Of a stretch of DNA of 64,000 nt, positions 7,868 to 16,088 are shown piece by piece; position 1 is the stretch's first letter, and every line of letters starts with the position of its first letter. The DNA is taken from the NCBI RefSeq assembly GCF_000429965.1, contig NZ_AUCW01000018.1:62001-126000 (forward strand). Reading direction: 5' to 3'. The notes under the pieces are model-generated. The model had not been told where the DNA came from and made no database searches. It was given only the letters and a program-made list of their open reading frames with translations. The stretch is from Desulfogranum mediterraneum DSM 13871 (lineage in GTDB: Bacteria; Desulfobacterota; Desulfobulbia; Desulfobulbales; Desulfobulbaceae). Position numbers and translations under genes: made by a program.

Positions 7868-10792
7868 ATGTCCCCCCCGCAAAAGGATGTACGTGTCTGG
7901 CGCCCCTTTATTGTCCGCATCATCCTGCCCTCCCTGTTTGCCATCACCCTCTTTGTGGCGGTGATCTTTTTTCTGATCCTGCCCAGCCTGGAAAAATCGA
8001 TGATGTCGGCCAAACGGGAGATGATCAAGGAACTCTCCATTGCAGCATGGAGCATCATCGACAAGGCCGAGAATCTGGAAAAAAACGGCAGCTTGAGCCG
8101 CAGTCAGGCCCAGGAACAGGCCCTGCTCTACATCCAGTATCTCCGTTATGGTGATGAGATCAAAGACTACTTCTGGGTTATGGACCTGACCCCCAGGATG
8201 CTGATGCACCCCTATCGATCCGACCTCATCGGCAAGGATCTCAACAGTTATACCGACCAGGAGGGACGCCGCCTCTTTGTTGACTTTGTCAGGATAGCAA
8301 AGGCCAGCGGCGATGGCTATGTCCAGTACTTCTGGGAGAGTAAGGATGAGCCTGCCAGGCTGGTGCCCAAGCTCTCCTATGTGAAAAATTTTGAGCCCTG
8401 GGGTTGGATTATCGGCACCGGCATCTACCTGGACGATGTCCGGCTGGAGATCCGCTCACTGACCAACCGCCTGCTGGGGAGCTCCCTGGCGATAACCCTG
8501 GTGATCGCCTCGCTGCTCTTTGTGATCACCAGGGAAAGCATGAAGATCGAAGCCAGGCGTCAGGAGAATGAGGCTCGCCTGCGTGAGGCCGGGGAAAAGT
8601 ACAAGACCCTGGTCGAGGCCTCCACCGAAGGGGTGATGATGATCATCGATCAACAGATCATCTATGCCAATAAAATTCTGGAACGTATCAGCGGCTACAG
8701 CGAGCGGGAGATTATCGATCTGGGATTGGCAGATCTCATCGTGCCTGGTCCGCTTCCCGGTCCTGGTATCAGCCGGGTCAGCGAGATCCTCTCCCTCAGA
8801 GAGCAGGGCCAACTGGAGGTACTTATACGCCATAAGTGCGGTACCACCTTTGATGCCCTGCTCTCTGTCTCACCCATTGAAATGGGCGGCCGCCAGGGCG
8901 TTATCCTGATTATCAAGGATATCAGCACCCAGAAACAGATCGACAAGGAGCTTGGCTCCAGGCAGGAAAAGTTTGAGCACCTCACCGATAACATAGCGAT
9001 CGGTGTCTTTCGTACCACCTTCGGGGATCAGGAGGTCCTGGTGGAGGCCAATCCTGCGGCTGCGAGGATCTTTGGTATGGCCTCCAGGGAAGAGCTCTTC
9101 TCCCTTACCCTGAAGCAACTCTTCACAGATCCGGCAAAGTATCAGCTCTTTGTGCAGACCCTGCGAACCGAGGGGAGAGTCAGCGACATGATCCTGGATC
9201 ACAGTCAGCCTGGCGGTGCGCGCTTGACCCTGTCGCTGACCGGAGTCGTGGTGTGCAACGAAAGCGGCAGGCAGGCCTACTGCGATGGTCTGGTCGAAGA
9301 TATCACCGAGCGCTACCGCAGGGAACAGGAGCGGGAGGGGCTGTTGAGTGAGCTCCAGGCCAGTCTGCTCTTCCAGAATGAACCGATACACCGTGCCCAT
9401 GCCGTGGCCATTCCCTGCTGTCAGCTGGATACCTCCATCGAGCTGGCTGCGCGGTTCATGGTGCATGCCGGCTCAAGCGCCATCCTGGTCCAGGCCGACG
9501 GCCAGAGAGAGCCCATCGGGATCCTTACCGACAACGATATTCGTGAACGGGTGGTCGCCGCAGGCCTGCCCTCGAGTGCAGCGGTGTCCACCATCATGAG
9601 CGCCCCGCTGATCGGCATCTCCGCCGATGCCCTGGTCTTTGAAGGGATCGTCAAGATGCTGGAGAACCGGGTGGATCATCTCCTGGTCCGCGATGCCACG
9701 GGAGCATATTATCGGGTGATCAGTGCCAAAAACCTGCTTAAGAATCAGCAGTATATTCTGACAAAATTGATCAGCGACATAGAGCGGATCGAGAGTCCCC
9801 TGCAATTGGCCGAACTGCGCGATCGCCTGCCCAGGCTGGTCCAGCGACTGTTCGACAGTGCCCCGGACGCCCGCAACCTCACCCGGATCATCTCGGCGGT
9901 TGCCGAGGCCATCATGCGAAAATGTCTCCTCCTGGCCGTGGACCAACTGGGGCAGCCTCCCTGCAGGTTCGCCTTCATGGCCCTGGGCAGTGTGGGGCGG
10001 GAGGAACAGACCCTGGTCACAGATCAGGATAACGCCCTGATCTATGAGGATGTCGACTCTGCCTCGGCGGACAGCACAGCCGACTATTTCCATGCCATGG
10101 GTGAGCTGGTCTGTACCTGGCTGGACCAGGCCGGCTATGCCCTCTGCAAGGGTGAGGTCATGGCCAAAAATCCTAAGTGGTGTCAACCTGTATCGGTCTG
10201 GGAGGAGTACTTCCGGACCTGGGTCTCGGCCATGGAACCTGCCGATCTCCTCGACACCAAGATCTTTTTTGACTTCCGTTGGGTTTATGGCGACCAGGAA
10301 CTGGTGGATAATCTTCGTGGCTATCTCCATGAACTTACCGCCAAGAGGCCGTTGTTTTTCTATCACCTGGCACAGAACTGTCTCCAGTCCAAGCCTCCCC
10401 TGAATATCTTTAAAAATATAGTGGTGGAATCCAGCGGTGAACACCGGGAGAAGTTCAGTATCAAGAAGGCGATGACTCCGCTGGTGGACTATACCCGGAT
10501 CTATGCCCTCAGGTATGGGATCGGCCAGACCAACACCTTTGCCCGCTTTCGCCAACTCCTGGCCAAGGGACATCTCAGCGACAAGGAGTGTCAGGAACTG
10601 ACCATGGTCTACAAGTACCTGCTGGAGTTACGCTTCAAGCACCAGATCCTTGCCCTTGGCGAGAACCGTGAGCCGGACAACTACATCAATCCAAAACTGG
10701 TTACCGAGATGGAGCAGGTGCTCCTGCGTGAGGCCCTGGTTCAGGTGGCTGATTTTCAAACCAAGATGGGCTTTGACTTCAAGCAGGTCTGA
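7868..10792 (+). CDS. Membrane sensor: Cache, two PAS, CBS pair and DUF294 nucleotidyltransferase-like domains
   Basis: The 974-residue protein has TM1 (about 17-39), a single periplasmic Cache domain (to about 190; DYFWVMD and GWIIGTGIYLDDV are typical), TM2 (about 197-217), PAS domains (about 235-355 and 365-485), two CBS motifs (about 505-630), a DUF294 domain and a DUF294 C-terminal domain. The DUF294 part has GSVGREEQ followed by DQDNALIY (about 706-727), the GS...DxD pattern of GlnD-like nucleotidyltransferases. Standalone CBS-DUF294 proteins are common and poorly understood. Here that module is joined to an extracytoplasmic sensor with no kinase or cyclase. The output is therefore unknown. 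Confidence 0.87.
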   Translation: MSPPQKDVRVWRPFIVRIILPSLFAITLFVAVIFFLILPSLEKSMMSAKREMIKELSIAAWSIIDKAENLEKNGSLSRSQAQEQALLYIQYLRYGDEIKDYFWVMDLTPRMLMHPYRSDLIGKDLNSYTDQEGRRLFVDFVRIAKASGDGYVQYFWESKDEPARLVPKLSYVKNFEPWGWIIGTGIYLDDVRLEIRSLTNRLLGSSLAITLVIASLLFVITRESMKIEARRQENEARLREAGEKYKTLVEASTEGVMMIIDQQIIYANKILERISGYSEREIIDLGLADLIVPGPLPGPGISRVSEILSLREQGQLEVLIRHKCGTTFDALLSVSPIEMGGRQGVILIIKDISTQKQIDKELGSRQEKFEHLTDNIAIGVFRTTFGDQEVLVEANPAAARIFGMASREELFSLTLKQLFTDPAKYQLFVQTLRTEGRVSDMILDHSQPGGARLTLSLTGVVVCNESGRQAYCDGLVEDITERYRREQEREGLLSELQASLLFQNEPIHRAHAVAIPCCQLDTSIELAARFMVHAGSSAILVQADGQREPIGILTDNDIRERVVAAGLPSSAAVSTIMSAPLIGISADALVFEGIVKMLENRVDHLLVRDATGAYYRVISAKNLLKNQQYILTKLISDIERIESPLQLAELRDRLPRLVQRLFDSAPDARNLTRIISAVAEAIMRKCLLLAVDQLGQPPCRFAFMALGSVGREEQTLVTDQDNALIYEDVDSASADSTADYFHAMGELVCTWLDQAGYALCKGEVMAKNPKWCQPVSVWEEYFRTWVSAMEPADLLDTKIFFDFRWVYGDQELVDNLRGYLHELTAKRPLFFYHLAQNCLQSKPPLNIFKNIVVESSGEHREKFSIKKAMTPLVDYTRIYALRYGIGQTNTFARFRQLLAKGHLSDKECQELTMVYKYLLELRFKHQILALGENREPDNYINPKLVTEMEQVLLREALVQVADFQTKMGFDFKQV

Positions 10793-10849
10793 GCCGCAGC
10801 AGCCTGCGCCCAGGGAAAGTTCGGCCAGGCGTGACAACAGGGAGAACCC

Positions 10850-11446
10850 ATGTACCGCACCCCATCCCTCTCCATGATCATCCTCTGCATCCTCCTTGGC
10901 CTGGGCGGCTGTGGCTATAACGAACTGCAGGTCAGGGAGGAGGGGGTCTTCAAGGCCTGGGCAGATATCGAGGCCAACCTCCAGCGCAGAAGCGATCTCA
11001 TCCCCAACCTGGTGGCAACAGTCAAGGGCTACGCAGCCCATGAACAGGCAACCCTGGAGGCCGTGGTCGCAGCCCGGAGCAGGGCCTCCTCGCTGCAGCT
11101 GGGGCCGGAGGAGCTGAGCAGCCCTGCGGCCATGGAGGCGCTCCAGGCAGCCCAGGGAGGATTGACTGCGGCCCTGTCCCGCCTGATGGTGGTGGTGGAG
11201 CGGTATCCCCAGCTCAAGGCCAGCGCCAACTTTCTCGACCTCCAGAACCAGCTGGAAGGTACGGAGAACCGCATCAATGTGGCCCGCCAACGCTACAATC
11301 GGGCGGTGGAGATCTTTAACAGCGGACTTCGCCGTTTCCCGGCCAACCTCACCAACCGCTATCTCCTCCAGCTTGAGCGCAAGGAGTACTTTCAGGCCAC
11401 GCCCCAGGCAGGTCCGCTCCCCCAGGTCAACTTCAATGGGGCATAG
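10850..11446 (+). CDS. lemA: LemA-family lipoprotein
   Basis: A 198-residue LemA protein. The N-terminus has a hydrophobic stretch ending in LGGCGY, a lipobox that predicts lipidation at Cys21. The hallmark helices follow: an [14 protein letters not shown] block, the [19 protein letters not shown] block, then the [19 protein letters not shown] block. LemA proteins form helical bundles at the membrane. Their function is unknown but they are regularly encoded beside TPM-domain proteins, as here, where the next gene overlaps this one by 11 bases. Confidence 0.9.
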   Translation: MYRTPSLSMIILCILLGLGGCGYNELQVREEGVFKAWADIEANLQRRSDLIPNLVATVKGYAAHEQATLEAVVAARSRASSLQLGPEELSSPAAMEALQAAQGGLTAALSRLMVVVERYPQLKASANFLDLQNQLEGTENRINVARQRYNRAVEIFNSGLRRFPANLTNRYLLQLERKEYFQATPQAGPLPQVNFNGA

Positions 11447-12389
11447 AGGGGCTGGAAGGAGACCGGTGTTCGGGGGCCTGTCCCTGGCCGCGCTGCTGCT
11501 CCTGCTCAGCTGGCCTGCGCTGGCCCTGCTCTCACTGCCTCCCCTGACTGCTCTGGTCAATGATCATGCCGACCTGCTCTCCCCTGAGAAGAGGCAACTC
11601 CTTGAACAGCAACTGGTACAACTGGAGGCAGAGGATTCCAGCCAGCTGCTCCTCCTGACCGTCCCCTCGCTCCAGGGGGCATCGGTTGAGGAGTATGCAC
11701 TTGAGGTGGTGGAGCGGTGGCAGCCCGGTCAACAGGGCTTGAACAACGGGGCCCTGCTGTTGGTTGCCGTGAAGGAGCGCAAAATCAGGATAGAGGTGGG
11801 CTACGGCCTGGAGGGGGTGCTCACCGACCTCGTTGCCGGTCGGATCATCCGGGAGATCATGGTGCCCGCGTTTCGGGACAATCGCGCCGAGCAGGGGGTC
11901 GTGGACGGGATGGAGGCCATGATCCTGACCGTCAGAGGCGAGTTCAGCCGAGTCGCTCTGCCGGCTAAGGAACCGGGCGGTGACCTTTTTGGGGTAATGG
12001 TCGCCGCCCTGGCAGGGATCTCATTTTTAGGCCTGATATTTCGACGCAGGCCGCTGTTGGCGAGCCTGGCAACTGGAGGCTATGGGGCCCTCTTAGCCCT
12101 GGTAACGCCTCTTATCCAGGGTGGCCTGGCCCTGGCCGCTGTGGCGGCTGCTGCAGCCCTTGGTGGACTGCTGATGGCGGTTGGCGCTCTCAGGTTCTCT
12201 GTTGGTCGCAAGCCCGGTGGTCGGCGCCAGGGGCGCCCGGACGGGCCGCGTCGCTCTGCCAACCACTCTGTGGACAGATCCCGGCTGAATGGAGAGGGGA
12301 GAGAGGAGGGCAGGGCAGAGACTTCCCGGGGGGCAGGAAGGGGAGGTGGCGGTGGCTCCGGTGGCGGCGGTGCCTCTGGGGAGTGGTGA
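11436..12389 (+). CDS. TPM-domain membrane protein (YgcG type)
   Basis: The 317-residue product has a signal peptide, a TPM domain (about 40-180, with [29 protein letters not shown] and RDNRAEQGV), two or three membrane helices (about 185-260) and a basic, glycine-rich tail ending in [15 protein letters not shown]. The Gly-rich tail is a regular feature of YgcG-like proteins. TPM domains have been connected with photosystem II repair in plants and with metal or phosphatase chemistry, but the bacterial role is not settled. The ATG at 11436 lies inside lemA, so the pair is translationally coupled. Confidence 0.85.
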   Translation: MGHRGAGRRPVFGGLSLAALLLLLSWPALALLSLPPLTALVNDHADLLSPEKRQLLEQQLVQLEAEDSSQLLLLTVPSLQGASVEEYALEVVERWQPGQQGLNNGALLLVAVKERKIRIEVGYGLEGVLTDLVAGRIIREIMVPAFRDNRAEQGVVDGMEAMILTVRGEFSRVALPAKEPGGDLFGVMVAALAGISFLGLIFRRRPLLASLATGGYGALLALVTPLIQGGLALAAVAAAAALGGLLMAVGALRFSVGRKPGGRRQGRPDGPRRSANHSVDRSRLNGEGREEGRAETSRGAGRGGGGGSGGGGASGEW

Positions 12390-12438
12390 TGATTCGGGGC
12401 TGCTGTAGTCCCTGTATCGCCTCGACCGGTCGGAGAGG

Positions 12439-13092
12439 CTACCAGCAGCGAAAACGGACGTTCCAGCCGCTGTTGAGGATGGTGCCGATCACCGGCGACT
12501 TGATTTCCCTGGGCCGGAACTCAAAATCGTGGGCCTGTCTGCCCCTGTAGGCCTCCAAATTCCACTGCTCGCCGCGTTTGAGCTGGAGCATGGGCCTTGG
12601 CCGGGCAAAGAGGGCGGTCTTGGCCCGGGCCGTACCCGGCTCAAAGCTGACCCTGCGAAAGCGATCACTGACCAGTACCGTCCGGGTGGCCGGCTGAAAG
12701 ACCAGGTGCAGTTCATAGAGTCGCTTCAAGCCGGCCCGTTCCAGGTGCTTGCGCCAGGCCTGGTCCTGGTGATGCCAGCTGATGATCAGCTTCTTGCGGC
12801 GCTCCCTGGTCCGGACTGGCCCGTTGAGCGCATTGATGTCCAGGAGCAGGCTCTTCAGTTCCTCCAGGGGCAAGGGCTCGCCCTGGCCCGGAAAGAACCA
12901 GATCTTGCCGATGAGCAGGGAAAAGGCAGGGGGCAGGGAGCAGAGGACCAGGAATCCCCAGGAGCAGAGGGTCAGCAGGTAGGTCCTGCCCTCCAGGGCT
13001 GCCCCGGCCAACAGTACGGGGACCAGAGTGAGGCAGTAGCAGAGGCAAAGCAGGAGGAAACCCACCAGGGTCAGCAGGTAGCGTTTCAACAT
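12439..13092 (-). CDS. Hypothetical inner-membrane protein
   Basis: I do not recognise a family. The 217-residue product has two membrane helices near the N-terminus (about 7-31 and 38-66, rich in Leu and Cys) and a basic cytoplasmic domain with several RRKK/RFRR-type clusters and Trp residues. The frame has normal codon use for the region and is the only long minus frame here. It is convergent with the LemA/TPM pair and about 95 bp downstream of the LD-carboxypeptidase gene, so it might be the last gene of the coaX unit or stand alone. Confidence 0.65.
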   Translation of the reverse strand: MLKRYLLTLVGFLLLCLCYCLTLVPVLLAGAALEGRTYLLTLCSWGFLVLCSLPPAFSLLIGKIWFFPGQGEPLPLEELKSLLLDINALNGPVRTRERRKKLIISWHHQDQAWRKHLERAGLKRLYELHLVFQPATRTVLVSDRFRRVSFEPGTARAKTALFARPRPMLQLKRGEQWNLEAYRGRQAHDFEFRPREIKSPVIGTILNSGWNVRFRCW

Positions 13093-13187
13093 GGGCTGGT
13101 CGCTCTGGGAAAGATCATCATGACTGGGCTCTGCAGAGGCGCCTCTAGGCTGGTCGCATTCATCTTCCGGTTCATTCTTCCATTCTT

Positions 13188-14129
13188 CTAAAGGGCCTGC
13201 ACCGATTGGGGGTGGAGCCGGAGTTTGCCGCTTGAGGAATCCATGGTGGCCTCCATGCCCATGATCAGTGCCTGGTTACGCTGCTGGTGGCCCAGGGGAA
13301 AGTTCCCCCAGATAGGCAGCCCCAGGCCCTGGGTCAGCTCCAGAACCCGCTCCCAGACCTGTTCCTGGAGGCGCAGGCATTCCAGCTGCCGATCATCTCC
13401 CGGATCAAAGGTTCCCAGGATCAGACCGGCCAGCTGTTCCAGCCGGCCGCTGAGCGCCAGCTGGGTCAACATCCGATCCAGGCGATAACCGCACTCTGCC
13501 GTATCTTCCAGAACCAGAATTTTTTTCTCCCAGGAGCCGTCCCAGGGGGTACCCAGGAGATGGACCAGGGTGGTCAGGTTACCGCCGCTGAGTCGCCCCC
13601 GGGCGGTGCCGCCGCGGAGGATCTCCAGCTGTCTGCTCTGCAGATACTCGGGGATTTCGCCGCTGAGCAGTGCAAACAGCTGGTGGACACTCTCCTGGTC
13701 ATGACGGGCCAGGGAGGTGACCACCGGACCGTGGATGGTGGCCAGGTTGGCGCCATTCAGGAGCCCGTTGAGCAGTACGGTCAGGTCACTGAAGCCGACG
13801 AGCAGTTTGGGATTGCGCTGCAGGGCTTCAAGCGGGAGATGGGGTAAGAGCCGCAGACAGCCATAGCCGCCCCGGATGGCCATCACCGCCTGGACCGTGT
13901 CATCTGCCCAGAGTGCGAGCAGGTTGCCGGCCCTTGAGCGGTCATCATCGGCCAGGTAGGGATGGTTGGCCTGGACAGGGCCCTGAACCTTGACCTGAAA
14001 ACCAAAGTCCCTGATCAGCCGGACCCCGTCCTCAAAGGCACGCATATTTCTGACTGGTCCTGCAGGGCAGAACAGGCCGATGGTGTCACCCCTGCGCAGA
14101 CGGGGCGGTAAGAGGGGTCTCTGATTCAT
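13188..14129 (-). CDS. LD-carboxypeptidase (peptidase family S66)
   Basis: A 313-residue cytoplasmic enzyme that removes the terminal D-Ala from tetrapeptide stems during murein recycling. The S66 pattern is complete: RGGYG (86-90), nucleophile Ser114 in VGFSDLT, Glu209 in LVLEDTAE and His282 in PLGHQQRN. The ATG overlaps the coaX stop by four bases (ATGA), so the two genes are co-translated although their pathways differ. Microcin C self-immunity proteins (MccF) share the fold. The housekeeping context favours the recycling role. Confidence 0.9.
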   Translation of the reverse strand: MNQRPLLPPRLRRGDTIGLFCPAGPVRNMRAFEDGVRLIRDFGFQVKVQGPVQANHPYLADDDRSRAGNLLALWADDTVQAVMAIRGGYGCLRLLPHLPLEALQRNPKLLVGFSDLTVLLNGLLNGANLATIHGPVVTSLARHDQESVHQLFALLSGEIPEYLQSRQLEILRGGTARGRLSGGNLTTLVHLLGTPWDGSWEKKILVLEDTAECGYRLDRMLTQLALSGRLEQLAGLILGTFDPGDDRQLECLRLQEQVWERVLELTQGLGLPIWGNFPLGHQQRNQALIMGMEATMDSSSGKLRLHPQSVQAL

Positions 14130-14920
14130 CGCTTGCTCGTATTGAGTTCATGGAGCAGCTTCAAACCGTTTAAGGTGAGCTGGGTATCGATATCGGTGAG
14201 GCTCTGGGCATAGGGCCTGATCAGCTCAGCCATGCCGCCGGTGCCGATGACCCGGACCTCTTCGCCCTCCCTGACCAGCTCCCTGCTGAGGACCTTGATC
14301 ATTCGATCGATCAGGCCACCAAAGCCATAGAGCATCCCGGAATGGATCGCCTTGACCGTGGTGGTGCCTATGGGGTTCTCCGGGGTGACATCGATATCCA
14401 GACGGGGCAGCTTGGCCGTGCGCGAGGCCAGGGCATCGAGGGAGATGCCGATACCGGGATGGATGGTGCCGCCCAGGTATTCCTGGTTATTGCTGACACA
14501 GTCAAAGGTGATGGCCGTACCGAAATCGACCACAATAAAGGCAGAGCGGTACCGCTCCCAGGCTGCTACGGCATTGACGATCCGATCGGCGCCTACCTCG
14601 GCTGGATTTTCAATCTTGATCTCCAGGCCGCCCAGGTTGAGCAGATGATTCACGGCCAGGGGGGGATGATCCAGATTGAGATAGTTTTCGGCAAAGTTGA
14701 ACCAGCTGCTTTCCAGGGTAGGGACCACCGAAGAGACGATAAAGCCGGTGATGGTCTTGGGGTCGATCTTGGCCATCTGAAAGAGGGCATGGTAGCGGAT
14801 AGCCAGTTCATCGGCGGTCCGGTCCTGGCTGGACTGGAGGCGCCAGTTTGCAATAAATCTGTTGTTATGCAGTATACCACTGACAGTGTGGGAATTACCG
14901 ACATCAACGGCAAAAAGCAT
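14126..14920 (-). CDS. coaX: Type III pantothenate kinase
   Basis: CoaX phosphorylates pantothenate in the first step of coenzyme A synthesis and belongs to the ASKHA fold. The phosphate-1 motif DVGNSHT is at residues 5-11, GADRIVNA and FGTAITFDCV follow, then GGTIHPGIGISLDALA and the GTGG adenosine motif. The start at 14920 gives 264 residues and has AGGTGA five bases upstream. An in-frame start at 14980 would add 20 residues without homology. The gene heads a two-gene minus unit with the LD-carboxypeptidase. Confidence 0.92.
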   Translation of the reverse strand: MLFAVDVGNSHTVSGILHNNRFIANWRLQSSQDRTADELAIRYHALFQMAKIDPKTITGFIVSSVVPTLESSWFNFAENYLNLDHPPLAVNHLLNLGGLEIKIENPAEVGADRIVNAVAAWERYRSAFIVVDFGTAITFDCVSNNQEYLGGTIHPGIGISLDALASRTAKLPRLDIDVTPENPIGTTTVKAIHSGMLYGFGGLIDRMIKVLSRELVREGEEVRVIGTGGMAELIRPYAQSLTDIDTQLTLNGLKLLHELNTSKR

Positions 14921-15340
14921 GTAATCACCTGCGGTTAAGGGTAAGGCTGGAAACTGGTTGTCTCGCTGCTTTCCGGCCATGGGGTGGTTGAAACGATACA
15001 GGGGCGGCCGACGACAGCGTCCCTGTCCGACCGGCCTGGGGTTGGCCCTGCAGTTGAGCAGGGTTCAAGTAATTTGGCCAGGTTTCCTGGGAATAATTGT
15101 CTTTTTAGCCTGGGGTTGTTAAGATATTCCACTTTGAGAAATAATTCCAGCTTGAGGGCCTCTTGGCGAATGATATTTTTTCGGCAAGGACCAGCCTGAT
15201 CTGAAAGTTTCTCCTGTTTATCTATTTGTTATTGTTGCGTTAATTATTTGCAGCCCGTCCCCGGGGCAAGGGGAAAGGATTTGGCGCAGGCGTCTCCTGC
15301 ACCGAGCTCCGCCGGCCGGCCCCACCAAGAGGAGGACCAG
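14921..15340. other. Divergent intergenic region, no gene seen
   Basis: 420 bp between coaX (minus) and cutA (plus). The middle part (about 15070-15250) is AT-rich compared with its surroundings and is the likely site of both promoters. AAGAGGAGG at about 15329 is the cutA ribosome site. No coding frame with family features and no recognised RNA lies here. Confidence 0.5.
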
Positions 15341-15673
15341 ATGTCTCAGCTCTATATCCAGGTGCAGACCACTGTTGCAGCCGAGGGCGATGCCCAACGC
15401 TTGGCCCACCAGGTGATGGAGAAACACCTGGCCGCCTGTGTCCAGATTGCGCCCTGCAACTCCATCTACCGCTGGCAGGAGAGGCTGGAACAGGAAACCG
15501 AGTTTCTCTGTACCATGAAAACCAGAGCAGATCTCTTTCCTGCCCTGGAGCAACTCATGGACGAGGTCCACCCCTATGAGTTGCCCGAGCTCATCGCCCT
15601 GCCCCTGGTTGATGGCTCTGCCGCCTATCTGCAATGGCTGGAGCAGGCCCTGCAGAGTCCGGAGAAGGCGTAG
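15341..15673 (+). CDS. cutA: CutA1 divalent-ion tolerance protein
   Basis: A 110-residue CutA protein, a trimeric ferredoxin-like fold. The family blocks are AQRLAHQVMEKHLAACVQI near the N-terminus, SIYRWQ in the middle and VHPYELPELIALP toward the C-terminus. CutA has been linked to copper and other divalent-cation tolerance in E. coli, but its biochemical function is unresolved. The start at 15341 has a strong AGAGGAGG site. A longer in-frame start at 15248 would add 31 residues of no family character. Confidence 0.93.
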   Translation: MSQLYIQVQTTVAAEGDAQRLAHQVMEKHLAACVQIAPCNSIYRWQERLEQETEFLCTMKTRADLFPALEQLMDEVHPYELPELIALPLVDGSAAYLQWLEQALQSPEKA

Positions 15674-15770
15674 GGAGCGGCAGCTTCAACGGGAGGCGGT
15701 GGCCGGTGTTAACACTCCATGCCCCCATTCCGGGGATCGTTCCCTGTTCCTAAAACCCAGATGGAGCCCC

Positions 15771-15974
15771 ATGTCTGAGAGCGCCTCGCCTCGGCGGAGA
15801 AGACGCCGTAAAGCATATAAGTGTCACTGCTGTCAAGAAGAAAAACCCTTTTGTTGGAGCTGTACCTGCGGTTTTGAGATCTGTCCCGAATGTTTTCAGG
15901 AAAACAAGTGGGGCATCAGCAACGGTCCGACCTGGATCTGTCCCGACTGTGAACGTATCCATATGATGGAGTAG
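15771..15974 (+). CDS. Cys-rich zinc-ribbon mini-protein
   Basis: A 67-residue protein with a basic N-terminus (six consecutive Arg at 8-13) and ten cysteines arranged as CxCC (18-21), CxxCxC (28-33), CxxC (38-41) and CxxC (57-60). This suggests two zinc sites. I do not recognise a named family. The pattern of paired knuckles behind an arginine stretch would suit nucleic-acid or protein binding, which is inference. ATG 15771 was chosen because upstream in-frame sequence overlaps cutA. GGAG lies five to eight bases before it. Confidence 0.7.
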   Translation: MSESASPRRRRRRKAYKCHCCQEEKPFCWSCTCGFEICPECFQENKWGISNGPTWICPDCERIHMME

Positions 15975-16088
15975 CGGCAGCAGCGACGCGGCACAGAGAA
16001 GGGTCGCAGGCCGCATGGTGGCTCAACCCGCGACCAGGTAGCCATCAGGCAAACAGTACTATTTTTTCAATCCATACCCACGAGCTTC

